From: Pseudomonadota bacterium | Lineage (GTDB): Bacteria > Pseudomonadota > Alphaproteobacteria > Micavibrionales > UBA1664 | Direction: 5' to 3' | DNA: 64,000 nt | Assembly: GCA_009926935.1 (NCBI GenBank) | Contig: RFNZ01000006.1 | Location: 1-64,000, forward strand | Shown here: positions 8,359-17,629 of the stretch, one piece after another | Position numbering within the stretch: position 1 is the first letter of the stretch | Layout: each line of letters opens with the position of its first letter | The notes under the pieces: generated by a model | What the model saw: only the letters and a program-made list of their open reading frames with translations | What the model was told of the DNA's origin: nothing | The model's database searches: none | Position numbers and translations under genes: made by a program

Positions 8359-11300
8359 GTGTATCAACCCGCACATCTATGTGACGATGCATTTTTGAAC
8401 GATGTTCGCAAACGCCTGATGCCCCATCATGAGGACAGGTTCTTTGCCTATCTCCCTGCCTTAACCGAACGCCGCGTGCCAATCCCAGCTCGATTCCGTT
8501 TTGGACCAAAACCGATCCGTGACCTTTTGGCAAAGGACTACAGGTTTCAGGGTGGCATACGCCTGCACCACGGTGAGTCAAACAGCATACTCGAAGCCGG
8601 CCAGAACCCGATCCTGACAACACCAACAGGCTCAGGCAAAAGCATGGTCTTCATGCTGGAGGCTCTTTACACGATCCTCGCGCATCCGGGCGCAACCGTG
8701 ATGGCGCAGTACGTAACGCGCGCTCTCAATGCGGATCAACTGTACAAATGGCAGGAGCTTGTGGCAATGGCCGGCCTTCCGCCGGAGATAGTTACGGCGA
8801 TAGACGGCACGGTGCCTGTGGCCGAACGCGCGATGCGCCTGCGTAATGCCAAAATTGTTGCGGTCACGCCCGATGTCGATCACACGTATTTTTTGGGCCA
8901 CCTCGATATACCCGAAGTTCGCGCCTTTCATGCAAATAGGCGCCTCATGATCCTTGAAGAAGCGCAGCTATACAGCGGCGGCTTTGGAACGCACATGATG
9001 TTCAAGCAGCGCCGCAGCGATATCGTGCAGCAATATCTCAACCCCAGATACAAACGTGAGGTCCATGGCCGGATCATCGCAACCAGCGCGACGATCGCAG
9101 AGCCAACAGCCTTCATGAAACGCCTGACAGGTCAGGATTTCGTCGAAGTCGGTGAGGAGTACAACGGTGCCTCGCGCTATCCGCGCCTTGTCGGTATTTC
9201 AGGCATGGGCAGGCATAGCGTTATATCCGCAATCAAAAACCTTGCCCTTCAATATCCTGAAAAAAAATTCCTGGTCTTTTGTGACAGCCGCACCGGCGTC
9301 GAAGAAATGGCCGAAGATCTGGGCGAGCGTGCAATACCGATCAAGTCGGGTATCTCCGGCAGCTTTCAAAGAGATTCACTGGCTGCAATCCGTAACGGCG
9401 ATAAAAACATCGTCGTTGCCACATCAGCACTCGAGGTTGGCGTCGACCTCGATTTTGATTTTGTGTTCAACCTCGGTCTCCCTCTAAACCTCGGCAGCGC
9501 CCACCAGCGTATTGGCCGCGGCGGACGTCATGGCCCGGGCTTTATCATGTTCTGTGACCCAGCGGGCATGCTGGAGGATTACGAACACTCCGCACTCAAC
9601 TATCTGGCATCACCCTTAACACCGCAGATACTGCACCCCGGCAACCAGTTCATTCAGCTGGCTGCAGCCATGAGCATGCGCCGTGAAAAACGGATGATCA
9701 CCGAAGCGATGGGAGCCGCCTACGCAAAAACGATGAAGTTCAGTGGCGTCACATTCCCTGTTGGCTTTAATAATTCCTATAAACTGCTGGATGGTGACCA
9801 GACCAATTGGCCATGGCACCTGCGCACCGTTCTTCCGCCGCGCGGCAGCAGCCCGCACCACTACCACACCATGCGCAATATTGGCGGCATTTCATGGAAG
9901 GTCGGCGAGTGGGATAGAACACGGCAGGACTTCAAAAATCTTGGCACCACCACGGCTATTCAGGCATTTTTTGAATTTCAGCCGGGCGCCATTATCAGGC
10001 ACATGAAACGCCGCTGGCGCGTTGCAGGCTGGACCACGGATAAGTGGGGAACACCCGTTGTAAGGCTTATCCCTTACGATGGCACAAGCCACACGCAGCA
10101 TAAGGTCGTACAGTTTGGCCAAGCGCAGACGGCAGATGACGCGTTGATCAGCGATACCGTTATGACGGATGCAAAAGCTGGAAGCCCTGAAGACAATATC
10201 AATCCCGCCTTTATAGCCGAATGCCGCTTCCGCCTGCATACCGCTCTCTATGGCTTTAACGAGACTTTCAAGGCGGGCGAGGAAGGCTACTGGCGGACCA
10301 AAACCATCGCCTATCTGGATGACGAAGACCTAACCGGCAAAGACCCCCATGATTACGACGGACCTATCAACGATTACGGGCCAAAGCGCCGCATGCTTAT
10401 TGATTCAACGGGTATCGTCATACACCTGCCGCACCACCGCTTTGGCAAAGATGCGCGGGAGGTTTTGGGTCAGGCGATCGTGCGTGAATACTGCGAACTC
10501 TTTAACGTGGATAAAAACGATATCGGATACATCTACGAGCGCGCCCATCTCAGCGCTCGTAACAAGGAGACCCATGTCAGTCACAACCTTGTCATCTACG
10601 ACCGCATAGCGGGTTCACTGCGCCTAACGCATCACCTGCCCAAAAACATAAAACGCATCCTTGGCCGTATCATCAAGCGTGAAGCAGCTACGGTAAAAGA
10701 AACGGCAGACGACCCGAAAAGAATGAGCGAGCGGTTTAAGGCCGAATATCTGATGGATTGCGCACAGTGGATGCTGAACGAAGTTAAAAAACTCGAGACT
10801 GTCTCGACAGCCGAGCTTGATAAACGCCTCGGCGTGACCGCAACCAAGGATGAAGAAATCAAAAAAACGGATGCGGCACTGCCTGAAGGCTTCATCCGTG
10901 TCATGGCACCGGGATCAAGGGCCGACCACGTACGAAACGGTGTCGCAACCCGCGTGCGTATTCTGGAACCCCGCGTATACGAAGGGTGCCCGCTTTATGA
11001 GGTTTTAAGCGTCGACCGCTGGAGTTTCTATTCAAAAGCCCGCGCACGCCGCCTTGAAAAAAGCGATGCATTCGGTTTCTCGTCCGATGAGCGCCCATGG
11101 TTTGACGCGGGCACCAAGACCATGGAATCAAGCCGTGCCATACCCGCAAACGACCTCATTTTAACCGCAGGCCGCTGGATTGGTTACAACCCGAAAACCG
11201 GAAAATATATAGAGCTAGGCAATGAGGGCACGGTTGAAGATATTTCTGTTGTCATGGAAGACAAAATGAAAGCCATGCGCGAAAAAGTAAAACTGCTTCA

Positions 11301-11445
11301 GGCACGCAGCGCCGCCGAGGCCGCAGAAAGAGCAAAAATAAAACCTGTGGCAACGAGCCCTGCTGCGGCAAAAACCGCAGGCAAGGGCACACCTAAGAGA
11401 GCCCGGGGAGCACGGAAAGACCGGTTAGAACCTCGTCCGTCGTAA
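8359..11445 (+). CDS. SF2 helicase, MrfA/YprA-like
   Basis: TTPTGSGKS, LMILEEAQLYSGGFGTHM, ATSATI, VFCDSRTGVEEMA, VVATSALEVGVDLDFD, QRIGRGGR; GTG start with GGAGGG. Confidence 0.85.
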   Translation: MYQPAHLCDDAFLNDVRKRLMPHHEDRFFAYLPALTERRVPIPARFRFGPKPIRDLLAKDYRFQGGIRLHHGESNSILEAGQNPILTTPTGSGKSMVFMLEALYTILAHPGATVMAQYVTRALNADQLYKWQELVAMAGLPPEIVTAIDGTVPVAERAMRLRNAKIVAVTPDVDHTYFLGHLDIPEVRAFHANRRLMILEEAQLYSGGFGTHMMFKQRRSDIVQQYLNPRYKREVHGRIIATSATIAEPTAFMKRLTGQDFVEVGEEYNGASRYPRLVGISGMGRHSVISAIKNLALQYPEKKFLVFCDSRTGVEEMAEDLGERAIPIKSGISGSFQRDSLAAIRNGDKNIVVATSALEVGVDLDFDFVFNLGLPLNLGSAHQRIGRGGRHGPGFIMFCDPAGMLEDYEHSALNYLASPLTPQILHPGNQFIQLAAAMSMRREKRMITEAMGAAYAKTMKFSGVTFPVGFNNSYKLLDGDQTNWPWHLRTVLPPRGSSPHHYHTMRNIGGISWKVGEWDRTRQDFKNLGTTTAIQAFFEFQPGAIIRHMKRRWRVAGWTTDKWGTPVVRLIPYDGTSHTQHKVVQFGQAQTADDALISDTVMTDAKAGSPEDNINPAFIAECRFRLHTALYGFNETFKAGEEGYWRTKTIAYLDDEDLTGKDPHDYDGPINDYGPKRRMLIDSTGIVIHLPHHRFGKDAREVLGQAIVREYCELFNVDKNDIGYIYERAHLSARNKETHVSHNLVIYDRIAGSLRLTHHLPKNIKRILGRIIKREAATVKETADDPKRMSERFKAEYLMDCAQWMLNEVKKLETVSTAELDKRLGVTATKDEEIKKTDAALPEGFIRVMAPGSRADHVRNGVATRVRILEPRVYEGCPLYEVLSVDRWSFYSKARARRLEKSDAFGFSSDERPWFDAGTKTMESSRAIPANDLILTAGRWIGYNPKTGKYIELGNEGTVEDISVVMEDKMKAMREKVKLLQARSAAEAAERAKIKPVATSPAAAKTAGKGTPKRARGARKDRLEPRPS

Positions 11446-12322
11446 TATCCGCCATCGTTTTTTTCTGGATAGTTTTAACGCGCGCGCCTAAAGGGCCGTG
11501 CCGTACCGGATTGGAAAAACCCGGATATAAACCAAGAGTGGGGCAACCCGTAGGACCTATCATGTGAATCGGGCCTGTATCGTTGCCAATCGCGCACAAA
11601 GCCCCGCGGGCAAGAACCGCAATCTGCATAAGGCTGGTCTTACCTGTAAGGTCAACAGCCTCAGGGCACTGCGCCTTGATGGCGGAAGTCACCTCAACCT
11701 CGTCAGCCGTACCTATCAAAACAGGCGTCACACCTTTTTGAACCATCCAGCGGCACACATCCGTATACCTGCCTTCGGGCCAGCGTTTGGCCTTATGCTT
11801 GGCCGAGCAACCGGGCACCACCAGCGCATACTTCACTGGTAATGAAAACGCCGACACATCGGCTTCTATCCAGCGTAGCTCGTCGTGTGTTACAGGCGCA
11901 ATACCCGCAACCGCCAGCTGTTCGACCAGCGCCTGAAACACATGCTTGTTCTTGCGGGCCGCATCATCAGCTATGGCATGGCTTGTTCCTTTGGCAATCC
12001 CACTCCACTCGGGCTTTTTTGAGAAGAGTTTGAAATAGGCGGATGTGCGCTCGCTGTTCTGAAGGTCATATACACGATCAAAACCTTGCGCGATAAGCCA
12101 TAGGCGCAAGGCAAACCAGCGGCGTATACGGTACCATTTGGGCCTGCCGTCAACGTAAACCTCGTCTACGTAGCCTGACGCACGCGCCATCGCCTCAAAA
12201 GGTTTCGTGGTCATAAGGGTAATATGATCATCAGCATGATGACGGCGTATGGCAGCAAGACACCCGAGGGACTGCATGAAATCCCCGAATGCGCCATGCT
12301 TGATGACAAGAATGTTTCTCAC
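11393..12322 (-). CDS. Glycosyltransferase family 9 (heptosyltransferase-like)
   Basis: ILVIKHGAFGDFMQSLGCLAAIRRHH; GNDTGPIHMIGPTGCPTLGLYPG. Confidence 0.88.
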   Translation of the reverse strand: MRNILVIKHGAFGDFMQSLGCLAAIRRHHADDHITLMTTKPFEAMARASGYVDEVYVDGRPKWYRIRRWFALRLWLIAQGFDRVYDLQNSERTSAYFKLFSKKPEWSGIAKGTSHAIADDAARKNKHVFQALVEQLAVAGIAPVTHDELRWIEADVSAFSLPVKYALVVPGCSAKHKAKRWPEGRYTDVCRWMVQKGVTPVLIGTADEVEVTSAIKAQCPEAVDLTGKTSLMQIAVLARGALCAIGNDTGPIHMIGPTGCPTLGLYPGFSNPVRHGPLGARVKTIQKKTMADITTDEVLTGLSVLPGLS

Positions 12323-13482
12323 TGGCCGTATTTTTCCTGCAGAAGCTCGGCATATACGGCGAGCGTTTCATCGCACATTTTTTCGCGCGTGAAATTCATG
12401 GCCACATGGTTCATGGATTTGGTGGCAAGCACAGCCCTTTGCTGCGGCGTAAGCGCAAGCGCCTGTGCAATAGCCGTGGCCAAAGCCCCGGAATCATTGG
12501 GCGGAATAAGCCAGCCCGTCTCGCCGCGCAAAATGGTTTCCTGCGCGCCACCATGGTCGGTCGCAATAATGGGGCGGCCCATGGCCTGCGCTTCAACCGG
12601 CACACGGCCAAAGCCTTCAGGGTCGGTCGAGGCCGAAACGACAACGGATGAAATCATGTAAGCCGCCGGCATATCGTTGCAGTCGCTGATAATGCGCGCG
12701 CGTCCCGTTAACCCCAGACGCTCGATCTGCGCTTCAAGCTCGGCACGGTATTCAACCCGACCTTGGTCGGATCCCAGTAAAACGCAAAACACATCAGGGC
12801 GATTGAGTTTCGCTACCGCCTCCAAAAGCACATGGTGCCCTTTCCAGCGCGTCAGGCGCCCGGGCATCATCACAATTGGCGCGCCGTCCTCAATGCGCCA
12901 GTCGCGCAACAGCGACGCCATACGCTGCATCCCCACCATGTGCGGATGATACCGGTCCATCGCAATGCCGCGGTGGATGAGACGGATACGGTTCGGGTCC
13001 GTTTTATAATTATCAGTGATGTATTTGGCGACGTAGCCGGATATGGCGATAACCCGCTCGCCCTTGGTCATGATGCTGTTATAGGTATTTTTAAAGCTAT
13101 TCCCCATGTTGTAAGGGGCATGCACAGTCGTCATGAACCTAGCGGCCGTACCGCGGCACGCATAATAGGCGGACCACGCGGGCGCCCGGCTGCGTACATG
13201 TACGATATCGACATTCCACGTATTGATGAGCCTGCGGATACGCCCGATATTGCAGTATAAATCCCATGGGTTTTTGGAATGGACGGGCATCGGGATAAAC
13301 TCGGCCTTGGCGCGGATAATCTCCCCCACACGGGGGCCACCGGCAGAAACGACAATCGAGCGGGCACCGGCATTTACAAGCGCGGCCGCAACATCAATAC
13401 AGCCCTGCTCCGCCCCTCCTGGTCCAAGCTCGGGAATGATTTGCATGACAACGGGTGTCTTTTGGGTTTTCAGATGCAGCAT
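12319..13482 (-). CDS. Glycosyltransferase family 4 / GT-B
   Basis: MQIIPELGPGGAEQGCIDVAAAL; VVSASTDPEGFGRVPVEAQAMGRPIIATDHGGAQETI; 4-bp overlap with downstream GT9 gene; start at MLHLKT. Confidence 0.9.
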   Translation of the reverse strand: MLHLKTQKTPVVMQIIPELGPGGAEQGCIDVAAALVNAGARSIVVSAGGPRVGEIIRAKAEFIPMPVHSKNPWDLYCNIGRIRRLINTWNVDIVHVRSRAPAWSAYYACRGTAARFMTTVHAPYNMGNSFKNTYNSIMTKGERVIAISGYVAKYITDNYKTDPNRIRLIHRGIAMDRYHPHMVGMQRMASLLRDWRIEDGAPIVMMPGRLTRWKGHHVLLEAVAKLNRPDVFCVLLGSDQGRVEYRAELEAQIERLGLTGRARIISDCNDMPAAYMISSVVVSASTDPEGFGRVPVEAQAMGRPIIATDHGGAQETILRGETGWLIPPNDSGALATAIAQALALTPQQRAVLATKSMNHVAMNFTREKMCDETLAVYAELLQEKYGQ

Positions 13483-13508
13483 GGGTTTGAATCTGATAGC
13501 AGAGATAC

Positions 13509-14222
13509 ATGGCGACACAAACACTAATCCGCCCAGATGGCACAGCTTTATCCTACGTGAAGGATACGCCCGAAAAGCCCGCCTACCCTGTAGGCGTTAT
13601 GTTCATGCATGGGTTTAAATCCGATAAGGCAGCTACAAAGGTAACCTTCGTACGCGACCTATGCGCCCGCGAAAACATACCGTTTTTGGCCTTTGATTTC
13701 TTTGCCCACGGCGAAAGCACAGGAAATTGGGATGAATTTACAATCGGCCGTGCTTTTTATGATGCCCTGCTGGCCATTGATCTGCTGACAGAGGGGCCCC
13801 AAATCATCATCGGGTCTTCCATGGGCGGCTGGGTAGCCCTGAAATTAATGGAAGAAAGGGCGGAAAGGATAGCAGGCCTGATTGGTATTGCCGCCGCGCC
13901 CGACTTTACAAGATGGATTGAAGAAAACCATACAAAAGAGCAGCGTTTAGAGGCTGGATTCACAGATTTACTGCTATCTGAGGCCAAAAACCAGTATGTC
14001 ATGGACGAAAATTGGGATTTTGAAGGGCCAGTTACCCTGCTTCAAGGCAAAATGGACGAAGAAGTGCCCTGGGAAACTGCTGAATCCATCAAAAATAAGC
14101 TAAAAAACCCGAATTATGCTGAAATTATATACGTGGACGATGGTAACCACACTTTAAAAAGGCCAGAGGATTTGGCATTATTGGAAAAAACACTTTTAAG
14201 TATGATTAATAAACATTCATAG
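13509..14222 (+). CDS. Alpha/beta hydrolase
   Basis: FMHGFKSDK; IIIGSSMGGWVAL nucleophile elbow; GNHTL catalytic His. Confidence 0.88.
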   Translation: MATQTLIRPDGTALSYVKDTPEKPAYPVGVMFMHGFKSDKAATKVTFVRDLCARENIPFLAFDFFAHGESTGNWDEFTIGRAFYDALLAIDLLTEGPQIIIGSSMGGWVALKLMEERAERIAGLIGIAAAPDFTRWIEENHTKEQRLEAGFTDLLLSEAKNQYVMDENWDFEGPVTLLQGKMDEEVPWETAESIKNKLKNPNYAEIIYVDDGNHTLKRPEDLALLEKTLLSMINKHS

Positions 14223-14256
14223 ATTTTTTGTTAAACAAAGCTTTCACCCATTGAAT

Positions 14257-14280
14257 AAATACACCTAAATAGGTATATTT
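14257..14280. promoter_or_regulatory. Operator-like palindrome overlapping the promoter of the XRE regulator
   Basis: AAATACACCTAAATAGGTATATTT, 10/12 pairs symmetric; fills the spacer and -10 of TTGAAT-N17-TATATT. Confidence 0.6.
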
Positions 14281-14286
14281 AACACC

Positions 14287-14943
14287 ATGATGACAACACA
14301 CCAACTTAAAGCTGCCCGCGCATTGCTGGACTGGACGCAACAGGATCTCGCCAAAGCCGCTGGCATGCATCTCAATGTCATCAACAATATCGAACGTGGT
14401 ACAACCAACCCCCGCCAACAAACAGTCGAACGATTGAAAAAGGCGCTGGAAAACAGCGGCATCGTGTTTTTGGGCACCCGTGGTGTTGAACTGACGAAAC
14501 AGGCAGTCGTCGTCCAGAAAATCGAAGGGGATTTGTTTATAAGGGCCTTTACCGAGGACATCCTCTCGGTTGCAACGGGCCCAGACCACGAAGTGTTGAA
14601 CATTGTCTTCGATATACGCAACGACAGCGCCCTCGACCCCACCGCCAAGAAAAAATATGACGACGAGCGCACGACTCGCGGCTTTAAGGAACGCCTGATT
14701 ACCCGCACAATGCCTGGTTTTTACCCGCGGTATTCCGAAAATTTCCGCGTCGTGGACCCGTCCGCGCTTGGCACCGTCGATACGGTTATCTATGCCGACC
14801 GTGTGGCCTATGTTTTCTGGAGCCAGCAGGAAGTGGTTATCCTTAAAAACGCGGGCCTCGCCGAAACACAGCGCAAACTTTTTGAAAATCTATGGGCCCA
14901 AGGCCACCAACCCGTCCGCACGGCCCGCGCCGCGGAAGATTAA
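14287..14943 (+). CDS. XRE-family HTH transcriptional regulator with C-terminal domain
   Basis: [53 protein letters not shown]. Confidence 0.9.
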   Translation: MMTTHQLKAARALLDWTQQDLAKAAGMHLNVINNIERGTTNPRQQTVERLKKALENSGIVFLGTRGVELTKQAVVVQKIEGDLFIRAFTEDILSVATGPDHEVLNIVFDIRNDSALDPTAKKKYDDERTTRGFKERLITRTMPGFYPRYSENFRVVDPSALGTVDTVIYADRVAYVFWSQQEVVILKNAGLAETQRKLFENLWAQGHQPVRTARAAED

Positions 14944-14991
14944 CCCCGAGTTGCACGAACCAAACTCTTTCGCTATGGTGCGGCCGAATTA

Positions 14992-15023
14992 CGAATAAAG
15001 TCATTTGGTACGGAAGGGTGGCC
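14992..15023 (+). repeat. Direct repeat, partial copy of the tRNA-Ser 5' end plus flank
   Basis: cgaataaagtcatttggtacggaagggtggcc vs 15067-15098, 28/32 identical. Confidence 0.75.
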
Positions 15024-15086
15024 CCGTTTGCAGATGGCAAACAAACCAATAGCGAGGCCAACCTTGCGAATAAAGTGATTAAATAC

Positions 15087-15176
15087 GGAAGGGTGGCCGA
15101 GCGGTTGAAGGCGCACGCCTGGAAAGTGTGTATACGGGAAACCGTATCGTGAGTTCGAATCTCATCCCTTCCGCCA
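15087..15176 (+). tRNA. tRNA-Ser(GGA)
   Basis: GGAAGGG/CCCTTCC acceptor stem, long variable arm, CTGGAAA anticodon loop, GTTCGAATC T-loop, encoded CCA. Confidence 0.95.
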
Positions 15177-15217
15177 TTTTATATACAAAGCCCCCTTTGT
15201 AGGCTTTGTATATAAAA
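15177..15217. repeat. Perfect 16-bp inverted repeat immediately after the tRNA CCA
   Basis: TTTTATATACAAAGCC-9 nt-GGCTTTGTATATAAAA; may act as a terminator or processing element. Confidence 0.7.
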
Positions 15218-15338
15218 GTGATGGGGTTAGATTCCAACTCACGAGAAAAGTGAGTTCGACCACGAGCCATTCAATACAATGCCGCGCACGTGTACGCGGC
15301 AGCGCAAATAAAGGCCAATGGCGAGTGGCGGCGAAGCC

Positions 15339-15359
15339 AATCTCATCCCTTCCGCCATT
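15339..15359 (+). repeat. 21-bp perfect duplicate of the tRNA-Ser 3' end
   Basis: AATCTCATCCCTTCCGCCATT identical to 15158-15178. Confidence 0.85.
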
Positions 15360-15505
15360 AACTTTCCAGTTCTTTTGCGTTTTTTATAATACAGACGAAA
15401 AACGAAAATCGGTGCATAACCTAAAAACCACGTATTGATTACACCCCCGATAAAGACGGAGGCTGACCCTTAGTTGGCAAAACTTCCGCAAGAAGGGAGG
15501 ACGCG

Positions 15506-15757
15506 ATGGTCACGACCTTTAACCCTTCGATACCTGCACCCTCGGCGTCGGTATCGACATTGCAGAACGCGACACGCCTGGCAGTAGCCAACAACAACGC
15601 ACGCCAGCAGCCGGTCACACTGATAAGCCGCTTCAGTACGACCAGCATCACAGGACAAGTCACGACAGTTGCCACCTACTCGGACGGATCGTCGCAAACG
15701 GTGATCAGCGAGGGCGATAAAGTGGTTCTGGCTACAAAAACCGGAACTTTTGCGTAA
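15506..15757 (+). CDS. Small hypothetical protein
   Basis: 83-aa ORF with GGGAGGA RBS. Confidence 0.55.
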   Translation: MVTTFNPSIPAPSASVSTLQNATRLAVANNNARQQPVTLISRFSTTSITGQVTTVATYSDGSSQTVISEGDKVVLATKTGTFA

Positions 15758-15812
15758 AAAGACAACGGTTTTCTTCTCCTAATTTTTACGTTTTGGAGGT
15801 AGAATCAACTCC

Positions 15813-16955
15813 ATGCGTAAAAGTAGCCATCTCAAGAAAATCAAATGCAGCCGACGGGATTTTTTATCATTTCTCGCGGCATCAGTTGCATCCGGAATAA
15901 TTTTTCAACCAATGAGAGCCTTATCTGCTGGAATGACTCCCTCCCAATGCCTCATCGTTGGGTCAGGAAAAGGAGCCGCGCTCGCCAACCTCACAACAAA
16001 TGAAATTCAAAAAATAGATCTTAACTTTGCGCCTCACAGCTTTGTACAGCATCCCCACCACCCCAAACGATTTATTGGCATTGAAAAATGGGGTACCGGT
16101 GGCGCAGAAATTGATTTTGAGACCGGTAAAATTACGCAAATAGACTCTCTCAGCCAAACTCAGTTTTACGGCCATGGCTTTTATCATGAAAGCAAGGGCT
16201 GCTTCTTCATAACGCGTGTTGATGTATATGACGGGAGCGGCCATCTTACCGGTTTTGACAAAGAAACATTTGAGAAAAAGCACGACTACCGAGTTACTGC
16301 TGGCGGCCTTCATGACTGCCATCAGATGAGTGATGGCTCTTACCTAGTGGCGTGTTCGGGCATACGCACCAGAGCCTTTCTCCCTCCAATCCATAACGGA
16401 GAGAAAATAGCTACGTCATCTCTTGTACAGGTGGACGTAAACGGTGATGGAAAAATTCTGAACGAAATGAAAATCAAAGACGAAGATCAGGTATTAGGGC
16501 ACTTTGCCGTCACACAAAAAAATCAGATTTTAGCCCTATCTGGACCAAGTTACACAGCAGGAATAGACAAGCCGGGAAAGCTCTATTACAGCCCTGACGG
16601 CAAACAAGACTTAGAAGAAGTTGTTTTGCCTGATGATGTCCTGAAAAATATCAAGGGCGAGATGTTAAGCGTTGCTCTAAACAAGCGTGAAAGCAGGGCC
16701 GCCGTAACAAACCCTCTTGGAAAAACGATACTTTTGATAGATATGAATAAAGGAAAATTTATTAAGGCCACGGGCGAAACATGGCGAGGCGTTGCTTTCG
16801 ATCCACTTAGCGATCAGTTCGTCGGCACCAACCCGGGCATCGAGACAATAGGCTCCGATTTTGCGGATCTTTCGGAAGTCATCTTTAAAAAGCAACACGG
16901 CGAAGTATCTGATATCGAACTCTCGGGCGCTCATTCTCTTTTGCGCACGATGTAA
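15813..16955 (+). CDS. DUF1513-like protein with Tat-type signal
   Basis: CSRRDFLSFLAASVASGIIF twin-Arg signal; beta-propeller-like sequence. Confidence 0.7.
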   Translation: MRKSSHLKKIKCSRRDFLSFLAASVASGIIFQPMRALSAGMTPSQCLIVGSGKGAALANLTTNEIQKIDLNFAPHSFVQHPHHPKRFIGIEKWGTGGAEIDFETGKITQIDSLSQTQFYGHGFYHESKGCFFITRVDVYDGSGHLTGFDKETFEKKHDYRVTAGGLHDCHQMSDGSYLVACSGIRTRAFLPPIHNGEKIATSSLVQVDVNGDGKILNEMKIKDEDQVLGHFAVTQKNQILALSGPSYTAGIDKPGKLYYSPDGKQDLEEVVLPDDVLKNIKGEMLSVALNKRESRAAVTNPLGKTILLIDMNKGKFIKATGETWRGVAFDPLSDQFVGTNPGIETIGSDFADLSEVIFKKQHGEVSDIELSGAHSLLRTM

Positions 16956-16957
16956 AT

Positions 16958-17629
16958 CTATTTTATTTCAATCATCACTTCGTTGCGCCGCATGAATGGC
17001 AGGGTCCAGGGCGGATCATAATAGGCGTATGTTGCAGGCGCCAAAGCCGTGATGCCCTTTTGTTCTAGGTAATCACGCAGTTTTTTCTCGTATTTGGACA
17101 CACTTGTATCCGTAGCTACCCCTGAAAAAACAATCACCGCATATTTTTTTGCCTCAACCGATTTTATGGTTATGGAAGGATTATTGGGCTTCGGCAGTGT
17201 TTGAAGCGTGTATTTTGAAGGCATGACAAACTGGGTCACCCAGACGCCTTTTTTCTCGGTCTGCACGACAGGGGTCGTCATATCGATTTTTTGTTTGTCG
17301 CCTTGCATGACAGGCGTTGTCATCGATACTTTTTCGCTGGGGCCGTTATTTCCGAAAATGAAATCGGCCAGCATCCGGAAACCGGCATTCACGGCCTCTT
17401 TCCGCGTGCCCGCGCTCTCAACCTCGGCTATCAGAAGCGGGGGGTAGCTGCGTATTTCTATCCGTCCGTCAGATACCTCGGTCACGTATTGTGGCGTTTC
17501 GTAAAAACCCAAGGTTGTGCCTCCGCATGCAGCCAATATCCCGCCCAGAAAAAGTGTAAGAGCAATGACCAATAGAATTTTTTTAGACTTCATACTTTGA
17601 GACATAGAGCAAATGGATGGAAAATCCAC
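16958..17629 (-). CDS. SOUL-family heme-binding lipoprotein
   Basis: VSMTTPVMQ, VTQFVMPSKYTLQTLPKP, MRRNEVMIEI; lipobox GGILAACGG; likely start at an internal Met (MKSKKILL). Confidence 0.85.
   Translation of the reverse strand: MDFPSICSMSQSMKSKKILLVIALTLFLGGILAACGGTTLGFYETPQYVTEVSDGRIEIRSYPPLLIAEVESAGTRKEAVNAGFRMLADFIFGNNGPSEKVSMTTPVMQGDKQKIDMTTPVVQTEKKGVWVTQFVMPSKYTLQTLPKPNNPSITIKSVEAKKYAVIVFSGVATDTSVSKYEKKLRDYLEQKGITALAPATYAYYDPPWTLPFMRRNEVMIEIK

Noticed and set aside
15281-15301. GCCGCG-CACGTGTA-CGCGGC hairpin as a regulatory element
   Set aside because: Short GC-rich palindrome within degenerate tRNA-flanking DNA; no gene context
15087-15359. Genomic island directly bounded by the tRNA-Ser 21-bp repeats
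   Set aside because: The repeats are only about 160 bp apart and contain no genes or integrase; at most a remnant
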